From Streptomyces altiplanensis (GTDB lineage Bacteria; Actinomycetota; Actinomycetes; Streptomycetales; Streptomycetaceae), in assembly GCA_003719395.1 (NCBI GenBank), contig RHMC01000007.1, positions 21,505 to 85,504 on the forward strand: DNA of 64,000 bases, given 5' to 3'. Under the pieces are notes generated by a model. It searched no databases and was not told where the DNA came from. It saw only the letters and a list, made by a program, of their open reading frames with translations. Each line of letters opens with the position of its first letter. The first letter of the stretch is position 1. Made by a program: the position numbers and the translations under genes. This document shows, in pieces, positions 27,052-36,566 of the stretch.

Positions 27052-28392
27052 ATGTCTGACCCGATGGCTCTGCACCCGCTGACCTACGTGCGAGAAGGCA
27101 AGGGCTGGGGCAAGGCCGAGTTAGCCCGGCGCATGCGTGAACGCGGGGCCGAGCTGGGCGTACCGCTGGCCACCAACCGGACGACGGTCTGGAAGTGGGA
27201 ACAGGGGCAGGCGCCTGACGCGGACGCGCAACGAGTGCTCGCCGACCTGCTGGGCGTCCCCGAGGGCCACGTACGTTCGGCGGCCTGGCCCCGATGGTTG
27301 CCGGCGTGGGAATCGACGGCCCTGGCAGCCCCATGGACTCCGGCCGGCACCGTGAACGTATTCGCTGATCTGGTCAGGAGCGGCCACATGGATCGTCGCG
27401 GATTCCTGTCCATCACCGGCGTCGCGCTGACGGGCGTCGCCGCCAACTGGGCGGCCGCGCCAGAGGCGTTCGCCTCGGCACTCGACGGCGACCGCGTCAC
27501 CGACGCGATGGTGACCACCATCGAAGCGCGCGTGGACACCCTCCGCACGCTCGACGACCAGATGGGCGGCGCACGCCTCCTGGACCAGGCCACCAGTGAC
27601 CTCGCACTGATCACCAGCCTCCTCGATCATGGGCGCTACTCCGACGCCGTCGAACACCGCCTCTACGCCACGGCCGCCCGCGTGTCCTACCTCGCCGGTT
27701 GGATGGCCTACGACAAGGGCCTGCGCTCCCTCGGCCAGCGCTACTACGTCGGCGCCCTCCGCAGCGCCCACAGCGCCAAGGACGACGGCTTCGGCTCCTT
27801 CATTCTCGCCGAGATGGGCGTCCACATCTCCGACTCGGGCGACACGGCCGCGCGCGTGAAGCTGATCGACACCGCCCTCGGCAACGCCCCGTCGGCCCTC
27901 CCGCCTGCGGCGACCTCGTACCTCTACCTCCACCAGGCCGAGGCCCTGTCCCGAAACACCCAGCACGAGGCCGCCGGGAAGTCACTCAACCGGGCCTACG
28001 ACCTGTGGGGCGCACACCGGGAAGGTGACCGCCCCGACTGGCTCGGCTGGTACGGCGAGGCCCAACTGAAGTCCACCGAGGGCAAGATCATGCTCCGCTC
28101 CGGCTTCCCCGAGCGGGCGACCAGTGCCCTCGCGGTAGCGGTGGACCAAGCGGTCCCCCGCGACCGTGCCGTACGCTCCGGCCGCCTTGCCACAGCCCGC
28201 CTGGCAGCCCGGGACCTGGACGGCGCCCTGGACGCCGCGAACGTCGGCCTGGAACTGCTGGAGAACCGCGTCCGCTCCGACCGGGCACACGTCCGGCTGA
28301 CGAAGTTCAGCAACTACCTCGAACCCCACTCTGCGGTGCCAGCCGTAGGCGAATTTCGCGACCGCCTCCGGGCTCTGCCCGATGCGGTCTGA
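27052..28392 (+). CDS. XRE-type regulator with helical-repeat sensor domain, TTA codon
   Basis: 446 residues. The N-terminal HTH spans about residues 18-60 (GWGKAELARRMRERG and LATNRTTVWKWEQGQAPD). A hinge carries MDRRGFLSITGVALTGVA, common in this Streptomyces family and not necessarily an export signal. The rest is a TPR-like helical array (YATAARVSYLAGWMAYDKG; RYYVGALRSAHSAKDDGFG) ending in LELLENRVRSDRAHV. GGGGAGGG precedes ATG 27052. Codon 24 is TTA (27121-27123), so translation should depend on the bldA tRNA. It is divergent from the ATP-grasp/CysRS operon and is its likely regulator. Confidence 0.85.
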   Translation: MSDPMALHPLTYVREGKGWGKAELARRMRERGAELGVPLATNRTTVWKWEQGQAPDADAQRVLADLLGVPEGHVRSAAWPRWLPAWESTALAAPWTPAGTVNVFADLVRSGHMDRRGFLSITGVALTGVAANWAAAPEAFASALDGDRVTDAMVTTIEARVDTLRTLDDQMGGARLLDQATSDLALITSLLDHGRYSDAVEHRLYATAARVSYLAGWMAYDKGLRSLGQRYYVGALRSAHSAKDDGFGSFILAEMGVHISDSGDTAARVKLIDTALGNAPSALPPAATSYLYLHQAEALSRNTQHEAAGKSLNRAYDLWGAHREGDRPDWLGWYGEAQLKSTEGKIMLRSGFPERATSALAVAVDQAVPRDRAVRSGRLATARLAARDLDGALDAANVGLELLENRVRSDRAHVRLTKFSNYLEPHSAVPAVGEFRDRLRALPDAV

Positions 28393-28483
28393 CAGCACCG
28401 AAGACTGCATGCCCTCGCCTCAGTCCAGTCGTTGACTGGGCTGAGGCGCCTGGTGAGGCGATCACGTTTTCGGCGCTCCACTG

Positions 28484-28921
28484 CTACTGCCGGCGCCTCC
28501 GGGAGCCCGCCGGCTTGATGCTGGCGAGCGGGTGGGTCCCCTGCGGAAGAGTGGGAACCACGGGCACAGCAGGTTGGTGGTGAAACATGGCGTCGATCGA
28601 GTCGAGATCGGCCTCGGAGAACGTCACCGTGACGCCTTTCCTTGAATGCGGAAGACGCTTGATGTTCTCCCGAAGCCACCGTTCCTTGACTCGAAGGATC
28701 TCCGCCGCCTCGGGGGACGTGTAGCGCCGCCTCGGCCCACTCCCCGATCCGATCTTCTCTGGTTCATTTCCCACTTGGCTGATGGTTCTCCAGGCGGCAC
28801 AGGCGCGCGGGCGGAAGGCAGCCGGGTCACCCGTTAGTGCGAGGAGCTCATCTTTGCTGTCCGCGCCGAATCGCCGGACCTGCACGGTTCCTATCGGCCC
28901 GTGCGGACACGACGTCCTCAT
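28484..28921 (-). CDS. Small HTH protein (excisionase-like)
   Basis: The clear part is a MerR/excisionase-type helix-turn-helix, RRRYTSPEAAEILRVKERWL followed by RENIKRLPHSRKG and FSEADLDSIDAMF. ATG 28921 gives 145 residues, but GTG 28774 just before the HTH is possible and neither has a good ribosome site. CCGACA/TGTCGG at 28925-28945 lies upstream and may be its operator. It could be a surviving excisionase of the integrated element or a controller of the adjacent restriction system. Confidence 0.6.
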   Translation of the reverse strand: MRTSCPHGPIGTVQVRRFGADSKDELLALTGDPAAFRPRACAAWRTISQVGNEPEKIGSGSGPRRRYTSPEAAEILRVKERWLRENIKRLPHSRKGVTVTFSEADLDSIDAMFHHQPAVPVVPTLPQGTHPLASIKPAGSRRRRQ

Positions 28922-29017
28922 GATCCGACAGCCACAGATTGTCGGCTCTGTTATTACCTGACTACACCCTGTGGATAGAAGTCGGGCTTGGGGAGGGCAG
29001 GGCGGTACTGTCCATGC

Positions 29018-30694
29018 GTGGCAACTATCGCGCTGTTCAGCACCGACGACCTCGCCCTTCCCGAGTCTCTGCAGGAGGCCGTGGAGCACGGTGAGGTATT
29101 CACGCGCGCCTGGGTGGTCGAGCTCATCCTGGACCTTCTCGGCTACACGGCAGATAGGGACCTCTGCGATTTGAGGCTCGTGGAGCCGGCCTGCGGCGGC
29201 GGCGCGTTCTTGACCGTGATCGCGTCTCGAATCAGTGCGTCATGCCATGCGCACCAGCGCCCCATCATCGATGCGATCGACGCCGTTCGCGCCTTCGACC
29301 TGCTGGGCCGCAACGTAGAGCAGAGCCGGGCGCTGGTCACGGCAGCGCTGCAAGGAGAGGGCTGGGCGGCGGAGGACGCGAGGAAGGTCGCCACCACGTG
29401 GGTGAAGCAGGGCGACTACCTTCTCCAGTCGGACGCCGAGCATCGCGCCGACTACGTCGTGGGTAACCCTCCGTACATCCGGCTGGAAGACGTTCCCGAC
29501 GACCGGATGGCCGCCTACCGGCGGACCTGCGCCACGATGGGTGGCCGAGCCGACATCTACATCGGCTTCTACGAGGTGGCCTTGCGCAGCCTCAACCGAG
29601 GCGGCCAGCTGGGCTTCATCTGCGCCGACCGCTGGATGCGGAACCAGTACGGCCGGCGACTGAGGAAGCTGGTGACCAAGCACTTCAGCATGGACCTCGC
29701 CCTCGTGATGCACGATGTCGACGCCTTCGACGAGCAGGTTTCGGCCTATCCCGCGATCACGCTCATCTCGAACAAGCCCCAAGGTGCGGCGGTGGCCGCA
29801 GACACGAACTGGTCCTTCGGAGCGGAAGAGGCGCGGATCTTCGCCGACTGGTACCTGAAGGGCGAGCCGTCGACGGTCGGCACGGCTTCCCATCAAGCTG
29901 CTCGCATGCCTCATTGGTTCCCGCAGGAGGATTCGTGGCCGGCCGCTTCGCCGGCCAGGCTCGCCGTCCTTGAGGACCTCACCGAGCGGTTCCGGCTCCT
30001 TGAGGACACCGAGACGGGAACGAAGGTTGGGATCGGCATCGCGACCGGCGCAGACAAGATCTTTCTCACCAAGGAGAAGGACCTGGTCGAAGAGGAACGA
30101 TTGCTCCCCATGGCCATGGTCCGCGACACCACCAGCGGCACGATCGACTGGGACGGCATGTACCTGGTCAATCCCTGGACGGCCAACGGCGACCTGGTCG
30201 ACCTCGACGCCTATCCGCGCCTCGCCTCCTACTTTGAGAAGCACAGCGAGGCCCTGCGCAAGCGCTACGTAGCGGTCAAGCAGCCTCAGCGCTGGTACAA
30301 GACCATCGACAAGGTCGACCACCAGCTCACCCGTCGCCAGAAGCTGCTGTTTCCGGACATGAAGCTGCGGATCCACCCTGTCCTTGATCAAGGCGGCCTG
30401 TACCCTCACCACAACCTGTACTTCATCGTCTCGGACGTCTGGGACATGCACGTACTCGGTGGCCTGCTGCTGTCCAAGGTCGCGGAAGCGTTCGTGGAGG
30501 CATACGCGGTCAAGATGCGCGGGGGAACCCTCCGCTTCCAAGCCCAGTACCTCCGGAAGATCCGCGTCCCAGACCCGGCGACGATCAGCGAAAGCGACCA
30601 GGCCGCTCTCGCCGAAGCCTTCGACAAGCGGGATGTGGAGGCCGCCACCGAGGCCGCTTTGCGTGTCTACGGGCTCGCCGAGCTGCCTGACTAG
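29018..30694 (+). CDS. PaeR7I-type DNA adenine methyltransferase (restriction-modification)
   Basis: 558 residues of the N6-adenine methylase family. Motif I is VEPACGGGAFL (55-65), the AdoMet site; motif IV is NPPY (150-153), the catalytic motif; FICADRWMRNQYG follows. The C-terminal part resembles the target-recognition domain of PaeR7I/Eco57I-like enzymes. GTG 29018 is the first start fitting the family. It is followed after 12 bp by a PaeR7I-like endonuclease, so it protects host DNA from that enzyme. Confidence 0.85.
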   Translation: MATIALFSTDDLALPESLQEAVEHGEVFTRAWVVELILDLLGYTADRDLCDLRLVEPACGGGAFLTVIASRISASCHAHQRPIIDAIDAVRAFDLLGRNVEQSRALVTAALQGEGWAAEDARKVATTWVKQGDYLLQSDAEHRADYVVGNPPYIRLEDVPDDRMAAYRRTCATMGGRADIYIGFYEVALRSLNRGGQLGFICADRWMRNQYGRRLRKLVTKHFSMDLALVMHDVDAFDEQVSAYPAITLISNKPQGAAVAADTNWSFGAEEARIFADWYLKGEPSTVGTASHQAARMPHWFPQEDSWPAASPARLAVLEDLTERFRLLEDTETGTKVGIGIATGADKIFLTKEKDLVEEERLLPMAMVRDTTSGTIDWDGMYLVNPWTANGDLVDLDAYPRLASYFEKHSEALRKRYVAVKQPQRWYKTIDKVDHQLTRRQKLLFPDMKLRIHPVLDQGGLYPHHNLYFIVSDVWDMHVLGGLLLSKVAEAFVEAYAVKMRGGTLRFQAQYLRKIRVPDPATISESDQAALAEAFDKRDVEAATEAALRVYGLAELPD

Positions 30695-30706
30695 GAGGAA
30701 CGAATC

Positions 30707-31432
30707 TTGACGGTCACCCGCCAAGACTTCGAGGACGCCATCGCGGCGTACTGGGGCGCCAAGGAACTGCAGAGAGAGAAGTCGAAGATCAGGGACGCCG
30801 TCGGGGCTGGTACGGCGGCCTCCATTCGAGGGGGCAAGCACTTCGACGCCATCCCGACGCTCTTGGCGAAGTTCTTCATCGAAGCCGGATATCCCCCTGA
30901 GAGCATCCGGGTCACCAAGGGCCAAGGCATCGCGCTGCCGGGCTACTACCGGCCGCAGAAGCAGTGGGACCTTGTGGTCATCCATGAGGACGTCCTCGTC
31001 GCCGCCTTCGAGATGAAGGCGCTCGGGGGTCCCTCCTACGGCAACAACTACAACAACCGAGTTGAGGAAGCGCTCGGGAGCGCCGTGGACCTGCGTCGGG
31101 CCGTACTCGCGGACCTCTACCCGAAGGAGAAGCCCTGGCTGGGCTACTTCTTCATCATGCAGGACGGGGAAGGATCCAGGACACCCGTCGCGCCTCTCAA
31201 GGCAGCGCTACCCATGGATGAAATCTGGCGCGGAGCCTCCTACCAGGATCGTTTTGGGATCTTCTGCGAGCGGCTGATCGCCGAACAGCTCTACGACGCC
31301 GCCTGCTTCATCACGTCGTCTGCCGAGGAGCCGAAGCCGGTGGAACCGGTGGACAGTCTCGACTGGCGGCACTTCTCGGCAGCAATAAACGCCCGGCTGA
31401 CGTACCTGAAAGAACTCGGCATTCCCGGCTAG
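30707..31432 (+). CDS. PaeR7I-family type II restriction endonuclease
   Basis: 241 residues. A PD-(D/E)xK-like core is visible as WDLVVIHEDVLVAAFEMK (D88, E102, K104), followed by the family block GPSYGNNYNNRVEEALGSA, then WLGYFFIM and ERLIAEQLYDAACFITSS. This order matches PaeR7I, an XhoI isoschizomer that cuts CTCGAG; the specificity here is inferred from the family. TTG 30707 has AGGAGG eight bases upstream. The pair forms a methylase-first operon. Confidence 0.85.
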   Translation: MTVTRQDFEDAIAAYWGAKELQREKSKIRDAVGAGTAASIRGGKHFDAIPTLLAKFFIEAGYPPESIRVTKGQGIALPGYYRPQKQWDLVVIHEDVLVAAFEMKALGGPSYGNNYNNRVEEALGSAVDLRRAVLADLYPKEKPWLGYFFIMQDGEGSRTPVAPLKAALPMDEIWRGASYQDRFGIFCERLIAEQLYDAACFITSSAEEPKPVEPVDSLDWRHFSAAINARLTYLKELGIPG

Positions 31433-31870
31433 AGGGCGGTGTCTGAGGACGTTCATGGGCTACTGACGTCCGGTACGGACGCGAGACTCAATGACAACAG
31501 GCGAGCGGCCGTACGACTTGCCAGCCGAGCCCATGAGGTCGGGCGCGCGTCTGGGCGGGTTCTCTGGTGTGCGGCCCTGTCATGGGTCTCCGGCGGGGAG
31601 TTCGGCCGGCGACGCGGCTGGCCGCGCTCCGTACCGAGAACACCGGTCTGTCCTGGCACACGCTCGGCGGCCACCTCAGCGATGAATCAAGGTCTTGCCA
31701 GCCAGCAGGAGTGAGGCAGCCCTTCCGAACAACCTGCCCCACTCCGGAGCCGGAGAGCTGGTACCAGCCCCAACGCGGCAACTCCACCACCCCTCCGCCT
31801 CAGGTCGGTCAAACGCAACCGCCGCCGACAAGCACCGGTACCGGTACCGGGTAACTGCGCCCTTCACCTC
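31433..31870. other. Intergenic region without recognisable gene
   Basis: 438 bp between the restriction endonuclease and the convergent KAP NTPase. No open frame looks coding in any consistent way. It ends in a short run of ACCGGT repeats (about 31837-31852). A clear terminator was not found. Confidence 0.5.
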
Positions 31871-34800
31871 TCAGTCGTCGTTACTGCGGCTGATGCGTTC
31901 GCGCAATTTCAGCAGGCCCGTGCGTTCGGTGGAGTAACCCACTGCCTTCAGGGCTTTGGTGCCGCGTTGCGCAAGGTTGCTCCACTTCGTACCACTTGCC
32001 TCGATGGCCTCACGTACGGTCTTCCCCATCCCCTTGGGAACTGACTGCATCAGCTGCGGCAGGTAGAGGATGGCGAACTCAGCGGCCCCCTGGCTCGCCT
32101 CGAGCATGGGGAGGAGGACCTGCTGGATCAGGTCGCGGCGTGCAGCCGGAGACGTGATGTTCGCAGCCTTCCACAGATCGAGAATGGCTCGACGATCGGG
32201 ATTCCTGGATGCGCGGGAATACCTATCGATCAACAGCTCGGCCGTGAGGGCGTCTGGGAGTGACGGCCATCCGGCTGCGGTCAGCGTCTGCTCCGGCAGC
32301 CGAGTGCCCGGACCTCCCAACAGGTCCCTCCAGAAGCCTGCCTGGTCCTGCGCGGACATATCAGCCAGCCGTGAGGCCACTGCCTGAAGCAGCGCCACGT
32401 CGGTCTGCAGCGGCGACTGTTGCCGTAGGCCCGCCGAAACTGCCGTGAACAGCTCCGAAGCCGAAGGCCCTTCGAGAGCGACCCAGGCAGCCAGCGTTTC
32501 GCCGACACGACTGGGGCGGCTACGGGCATGGGCAGCCATTTCCGCCGCCGACGGCAATGCCTGAAGACCGTCCGTGTCGACGCCACCGGTCAAGAGGAGA
32601 TGGCGCGCGCGGACCCGTAGGTGGGTGTGCTCAAGCCCCGGGAGCCAGCCACCATTGTCCAGGGTATCCACCAGAGCGCGGGCCTCCTCGGGACTCAGCG
32701 GCGCCGATCCGGGAGAGTCCAGGTCACGCAGACAGTCGTTCAGGAGCGACTCAACGTAGGCCAGGATCGCATCATCTCGCGAAACGACGAGATGCTCTCC
32801 GTCAGCAAGCAACTCGGTAAGAGCTGCCGCCTGGTGAGGGACGAAGTCTGCGCGATTCAACAGGCCGCCATTCTCCAGCGGCTGAAGCACCCCCAGCAGC
32901 CGTAGCTGCTCGGTGGCTTCCTCGTCGGTCGAGGGCCGGGACAGCGACGGCAGGACGAAGGCCGTGATGTGCGGATAGCGGTCTGGGGGTTGGTTGTCGA
33001 AGAGCCGCATGAAGCTGTCCGCGGCGCGAGCGACGACTTCGGGCTCCAGAGCGTCGTCACGCTTGCTCGCCCTCTCCCACAACACTCCCAGCAGGTCGTC
33101 GAACTCTTTGGTCAGGTCGTCGATGGACGACCGCGGGTCCAGCATCCCCAACCAGTCTGGCCACCGGTCGGTCGAACGTCGCCAGGCACCCGACAGCACT
33201 GCCCGAGCCAGAGCCGTTTCCCTGATCGCGGGTATCGCGTCCGCGTTCCGCTCAACGATGGCCCGACAGAGTTGACTGTCCGACGCCAGCAACAGTTCCA
33301 CGACGGCGTGTGCCGCTTGGGGGCCGTCCTCGCACCAGCGCTTGAGAAGCCGCGCCAGTCTCTGCAGTGCCTCGTCGGGAGATCTCGGCTCTGTTGAGGA
33401 GTCCGACGCGACGGCTCCCGGCTGAGCCTTCGCCTTCTTCCACGCTTCGTGCTGCTCGATCAGCGCCCGTAGCTCCTTCGCGGCATGGGGGCCGACCTGC
33501 GTCATAAGAGTCGCCGCTTCCAGGGAGGGGAGGCTGGCGAGCATGTCCTCCATGTCATCCTCCTCGCCCAGAAGATGGCGGGACACCAGCTGTTGGACAA
33601 GGCCGGTGTCTGCTGCCAGGGCGGGCCCGACATGACGCGTCACCATGGCAGCTACCGAAGCACTCTCTCTGACCGAGGAGTGTCGTAGGACGACCGTGCG
33701 CATCTCAAGAGCTGCCGGGCGGTCACTCGCCAGGGCCAGCCGCCAGCAACCGGCCAGTACCTCGTCGGGCAGAGTGTGCGGGGAGTTGGTCAAGATCGGT
33801 GTGAGTGTCTCGACCGCAGTGTCCGCCATACCGTTCAGCGAGATGGAGGTGTCACCACAGACCGCCAGGACGGCATAGGCGACGTTCTCCTCCTCCAGGC
33901 CGATCGCGTCTCGGGCCTGCTGTGTCAGGAGGGCTAGCGCGGCGGGGCGTTCTTCGACTGAGAGACCGCCGATGGACGCCAGCACCTCGTCCAGCTGGGC
34001 GTTCTGGGCCTGTTGCTCCAGTGTCTCGGCCACGACGGCCGGCAGCCCGAACACGCTACCGCTGGTCTCCAGGAAGATCAGGTCACGGCCTGGGCCCGGC
34101 ACCTTCCGTGTCCGCTTGAGATAGGCCACGAGCTGCTGGCCGTGGTGCTTTCGGACGTTGGCTTCCTTGTCTTCCCCGTCCTCGTCTTCGTCGGGGTCTT
34201 CAGAGTCACTGAGACGCTGGTCGACATCAGCTTCGAGATTGGCGTACCTGCGCGCGGCCTGCTTGACCTGTTCTCCCACGTGGAAGCCCAGATCGGCCCG
34301 GGGATTGGCGTCTAGGGCCAGTACGTACTCACACAGCCGGTGGTCGAGCAGCAGGTCCCTAGCGAAGAGAGGGAACTCCACCCGGAGACAGACCAGTTTG
34401 GCGATCTCCTCGACCCGCGTCGCCGGGTCGGTCTCCAGCAGCCTGTCCGCTGCCCGCCGCTGAGCCAGCCGGTAGGTCAGAGCGAACGTGTTCAGCAGCG
34501 CCTTCACCCTGCGGGGACTGCGGACATGCGAAGGCACGAGGACGCTCACCACCAGGTTGATGTCCATGGCCGCCCACAAGCCACGCCGCCCGCGGACCAG
34601 GCCGGCGGCGAAGCTGGTCACCTTCGGCACCAGCAGGGGCGGGAGACTGAGCTGGTACTGGAACACCTTGTCCAGATAGCCGCTTCCGCTGCTGTAGTAC
34701 GGGTTGATGGCGTCGGCGGGTGTTGCCTGCTCCAGGGCACGGGTGAGCGCCTCTTCCAGAACCTGCTGGTCAGCGGCGACGACGAAGACGCAGCCATCAA

Positions 34801-35596
34801 CCCCCAGAAACGTGCGCAAGGCGTCCAGCGTGGCCACGACATCGGAAGGTTTACACCTGTCCAGCTCATCGACGAACACGACGAGCCGCTCCACGCCAGC
34901 ACGCACGACGAGGTCGGCGAAGATCCCCTCGAACTGCTCGTCGCTGTCAGCGGCTTCCGTCTTATGCTCGCGGGTGAGGGTGCGCGAGACCAACACCATC
35001 AGAGAGGTCAACAGGGCTGCCGGCGCGATCCCCGCCTTCAGCGCTCCCGCCGCCATGTTGGCGAACGTGGGCCGGAATGCCCCTCCGTGCAGCCAGGCGA
35101 AGAGCGCCATGGCGGCGCCGAAGAAGGCGACGACAGCTCCGAAGGTCAGGCCGAACATTCGCAGAAGACGCCCTACGTCGTTCCGCCCAAACTGGAGCTT
35201 CACGGCGACCCGGCCGCCATACAGCTCCTCGTGGAACTTTGCGTCCTTGATCCCCAAGGCAGTGGCCGCCGCGATGATGAAGTTCCTGCGTAGCGGGTTC
35301 TCCGCATACTTGAAGGCATCAAAGCGTACGAAACGTACACCCTTCCGCTTATCGAGTAGCTCTTTCAGGAGATTAGCCACGCCCGACTTGCCCGAGCCCC
35401 AAGGGCCCCACACCGCGATGTTGGTTGGCGTGGGCACCGACAACACTACGTCGTAGAGCTGATCGGCGATGTGACTGTGAGCCAACCGGTCACTCTGGGC
35501 GCTGTCGACCTCGCGGTCCCGGACGAGGTCATCCGGCGCCATACGGCTGCTGTCCTCTTGCGCCACTGCTGCCCCGCTTTCGACCTCTGCGCACAC
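31871..35596 (-). CDS. KAP-family P-loop NTPase, 1241 residues
   Basis: The Walker A motif is GPWGSGKS (64-71), and Walker B is LVVFVDELDRC (238-248), whose DELDRC ending is the KAP signature. Between them is the KAP-specific membrane insert of two helices (about 147-169 and 183-204), so the protein is a membrane-anchored cytosolic ATPase. The region after the NTPase domain, from about residue 450, is a long helical array with an acidic linker (SEDPDEDEDGEDKE). KAP proteins include phage-exclusion factors such as PifA. GTG 35596 is the longest start; ATG 35542 is an alternative. It converges on the PaeR7I-like pair. Confidence 0.85.
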   Translation of the reverse strand: MCAEVESGAAVAQEDSSRMAPDDLVRDREVDSAQSDRLAHSHIADQLYDVVLSVPTPTNIAVWGPWGSGKSGVANLLKELLDKRKGVRFVRFDAFKYAENPLRRNFIIAAATALGIKDAKFHEELYGGRVAVKLQFGRNDVGRLLRMFGLTFGAVVAFFGAAMALFAWLHGGAFRPTFANMAAGALKAGIAPAALLTSLMVLVSRTLTREHKTEAADSDEQFEGIFADLVVRAGVERLVVFVDELDRCKPSDVVATLDALRTFLGVDGCVFVVAADQQVLEEALTRALEQATPADAINPYYSSGSGYLDKVFQYQLSLPPLLVPKVTSFAAGLVRGRRGLWAAMDINLVVSVLVPSHVRSPRRVKALLNTFALTYRLAQRRAADRLLETDPATRVEEIAKLVCLRVEFPLFARDLLLDHRLCEYVLALDANPRADLGFHVGEQVKQAARRYANLEADVDQRLSDSEDPDEDEDGEDKEANVRKHHGQQLVAYLKRTRKVPGPGRDLIFLETSGSVFGLPAVVAETLEQQAQNAQLDEVLASIGGLSVEERPAALALLTQQARDAIGLEEENVAYAVLAVCGDTSISLNGMADTAVETLTPILTNSPHTLPDEVLAGCWRLALASDRPAALEMRTVVLRHSSVRESASVAAMVTRHVGPALAADTGLVQQLVSRHLLGEEDDMEDMLASLPSLEAATLMTQVGPHAAKELRALIEQHEAWKKAKAQPGAVASDSSTEPRSPDEALQRLARLLKRWCEDGPQAAHAVVELLLASDSQLCRAIVERNADAIPAIRETALARAVLSGAWRRSTDRWPDWLGMLDPRSSIDDLTKEFDDLLGVLWERASKRDDALEPEVVARAADSFMRLFDNQPPDRYPHITAFVLPSLSRPSTDEEATEQLRLLGVLQPLENGGLLNRADFVPHQAAALTELLADGEHLVVSRDDAILAYVESLLNDCLRDLDSPGSAPLSPEEARALVDTLDNGGWLPGLEHTHLRVRARHLLLTGGVDTDGLQALPSAAEMAAHARSRPSRVGETLAAWVALEGPSASELFTAVSAGLRQQSPLQTDVALLQAVASRLADMSAQDQAGFWRDLLGGPGTRLPEQTLTAAGWPSLPDALTAELLIDRYSRASRNPDRRAILDLWKAANITSPAARRDLIQQVLLPMLEASQGAAEFAILYLPQLMQSVPKGMGKTVREAIEASGTKWSNLAQRGTKALKAVGYSTERTGLLKLRERISRSNDD

Positions 35597-36566
35597 GTCC
35601 CCTGAAGTTCACGGTCTGCACCGTTACTTCACCCGAGCGACACGATAAGCGGAACCACTGACAATGGGGCGTTCCCGCGTTCACGCCGGCCTGCGGTCCC
35701 CGAACTTGCTGTCACGGTCCCCGGGACCCGTCGGGGGCCTTCTGTCACAGGGACTCCACCCCGTTGCCCGCGCCTCCAGCCCCCGTGCGCGCGAAGAACG
35801 ATCTGCAGGTGCCTGACCCCGTGCGGTGAGATGCGTGCGCGATGCGTGAGCGGACGGAGAAACACGAGTCCTTCGTAGGAGGACGAAGGAGCACTCCGCA
35901 TGGCGTTGAACAGGAAAAATAGCCGGGAACGGCATACCCAGGCACCCCCCGGCACGGATTCGATCCCACTCCTCAAGCGGGTGTCGCAGGTTCGAATCCT
36001 GCCGGGGGCACAACGCATTACCGCTCTGAACTGCGGTTTCTTCCCCAGGGAGGGGTTTCAGTCGGCCTCGGACTCCTCGTCCGGGGCTGTTCGCGTGAGC
36101 GGAAGGGGAGTTGACCTCCCGATTTTCTCCCCACGGATCAGCATCATTCGACACCGACTCCGGGCCGGGCTTCTCCCTGGTGTCGGGCTGAGCCTCCTTG
36201 TCGGGCTGAGCTTCCGCTTCAGCAGCGGTCTTCCCCGCCGAGAGAGCGCGTGCGCGCGGTACGAGCCGGGCCCGGGCCTCGGCTGTCGCCAGGTCGGCCT
36301 CGGGGGGCAGGCTCGTGTACGTCGGCCGTGATGATGATCGAGGAGTGGCAAGCATCTCCTGAATGCCCTTCAGGTCGGCTTCACGTCGCCGTTCCGATCT
36401 CCTGGTGGTGAGTCCACCACGCTGGTTCCTCAGCGTCGTGGGCTCGCCGGTCGGATGCCGGCCGCCGGGGAGGGGCATGAGCGAGACCAGCGTGCCGGAC
36501 GGGTGGCAGACAGTACGCTGAATCCAGCGGGATCGGGCCCGCGGCACAGTGTCCGGGAGGTGCTTC
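35597..36566. other. Element junction region
   Basis: 970 bp containing attachment copy 2 (35975-36100). The sequence before it has GATGCGTGAGCGGACGG (35840-35856), also found before copy 3. After it, the minus strand has a coding-like stretch with repeated AEAQPDKEAQPD that could be the worn-out C-terminus of an element gene, but no gene can be supported. Confidence 0.45.
35975..36110 (+). repeat. Attachment-site-like direct repeat, copy 2 (partial tRNA)
   Basis: Repeats the tRNA-Arg 3' half from the anticodon loop onward; 55 bp are identical to copy 1. The last base of the loop before the core differs (CTCCTC instead of CTCCTA). The 5' half of the tRNA is missing. Divergent similarity to copy 1, including the terminator hairpin, continues to about 36110. 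Confidence 0.85.

Noticed and set aside
27388..27450. A Tat export signal inside the XRE regulator (DRRGFLSITGVALTG).
   Set aside because: It is internal, behind a DNA-binding domain, and common in this regulator family; export is unlikely.
35976..36010. A second and third tRNA-Arg gene at the repeat copies.
   Set aside because: Only the 3' half is present at 35975 and 37301; the acceptor 5' strand and D arm are missing, so these are attachment remnants, not tRNA genes.
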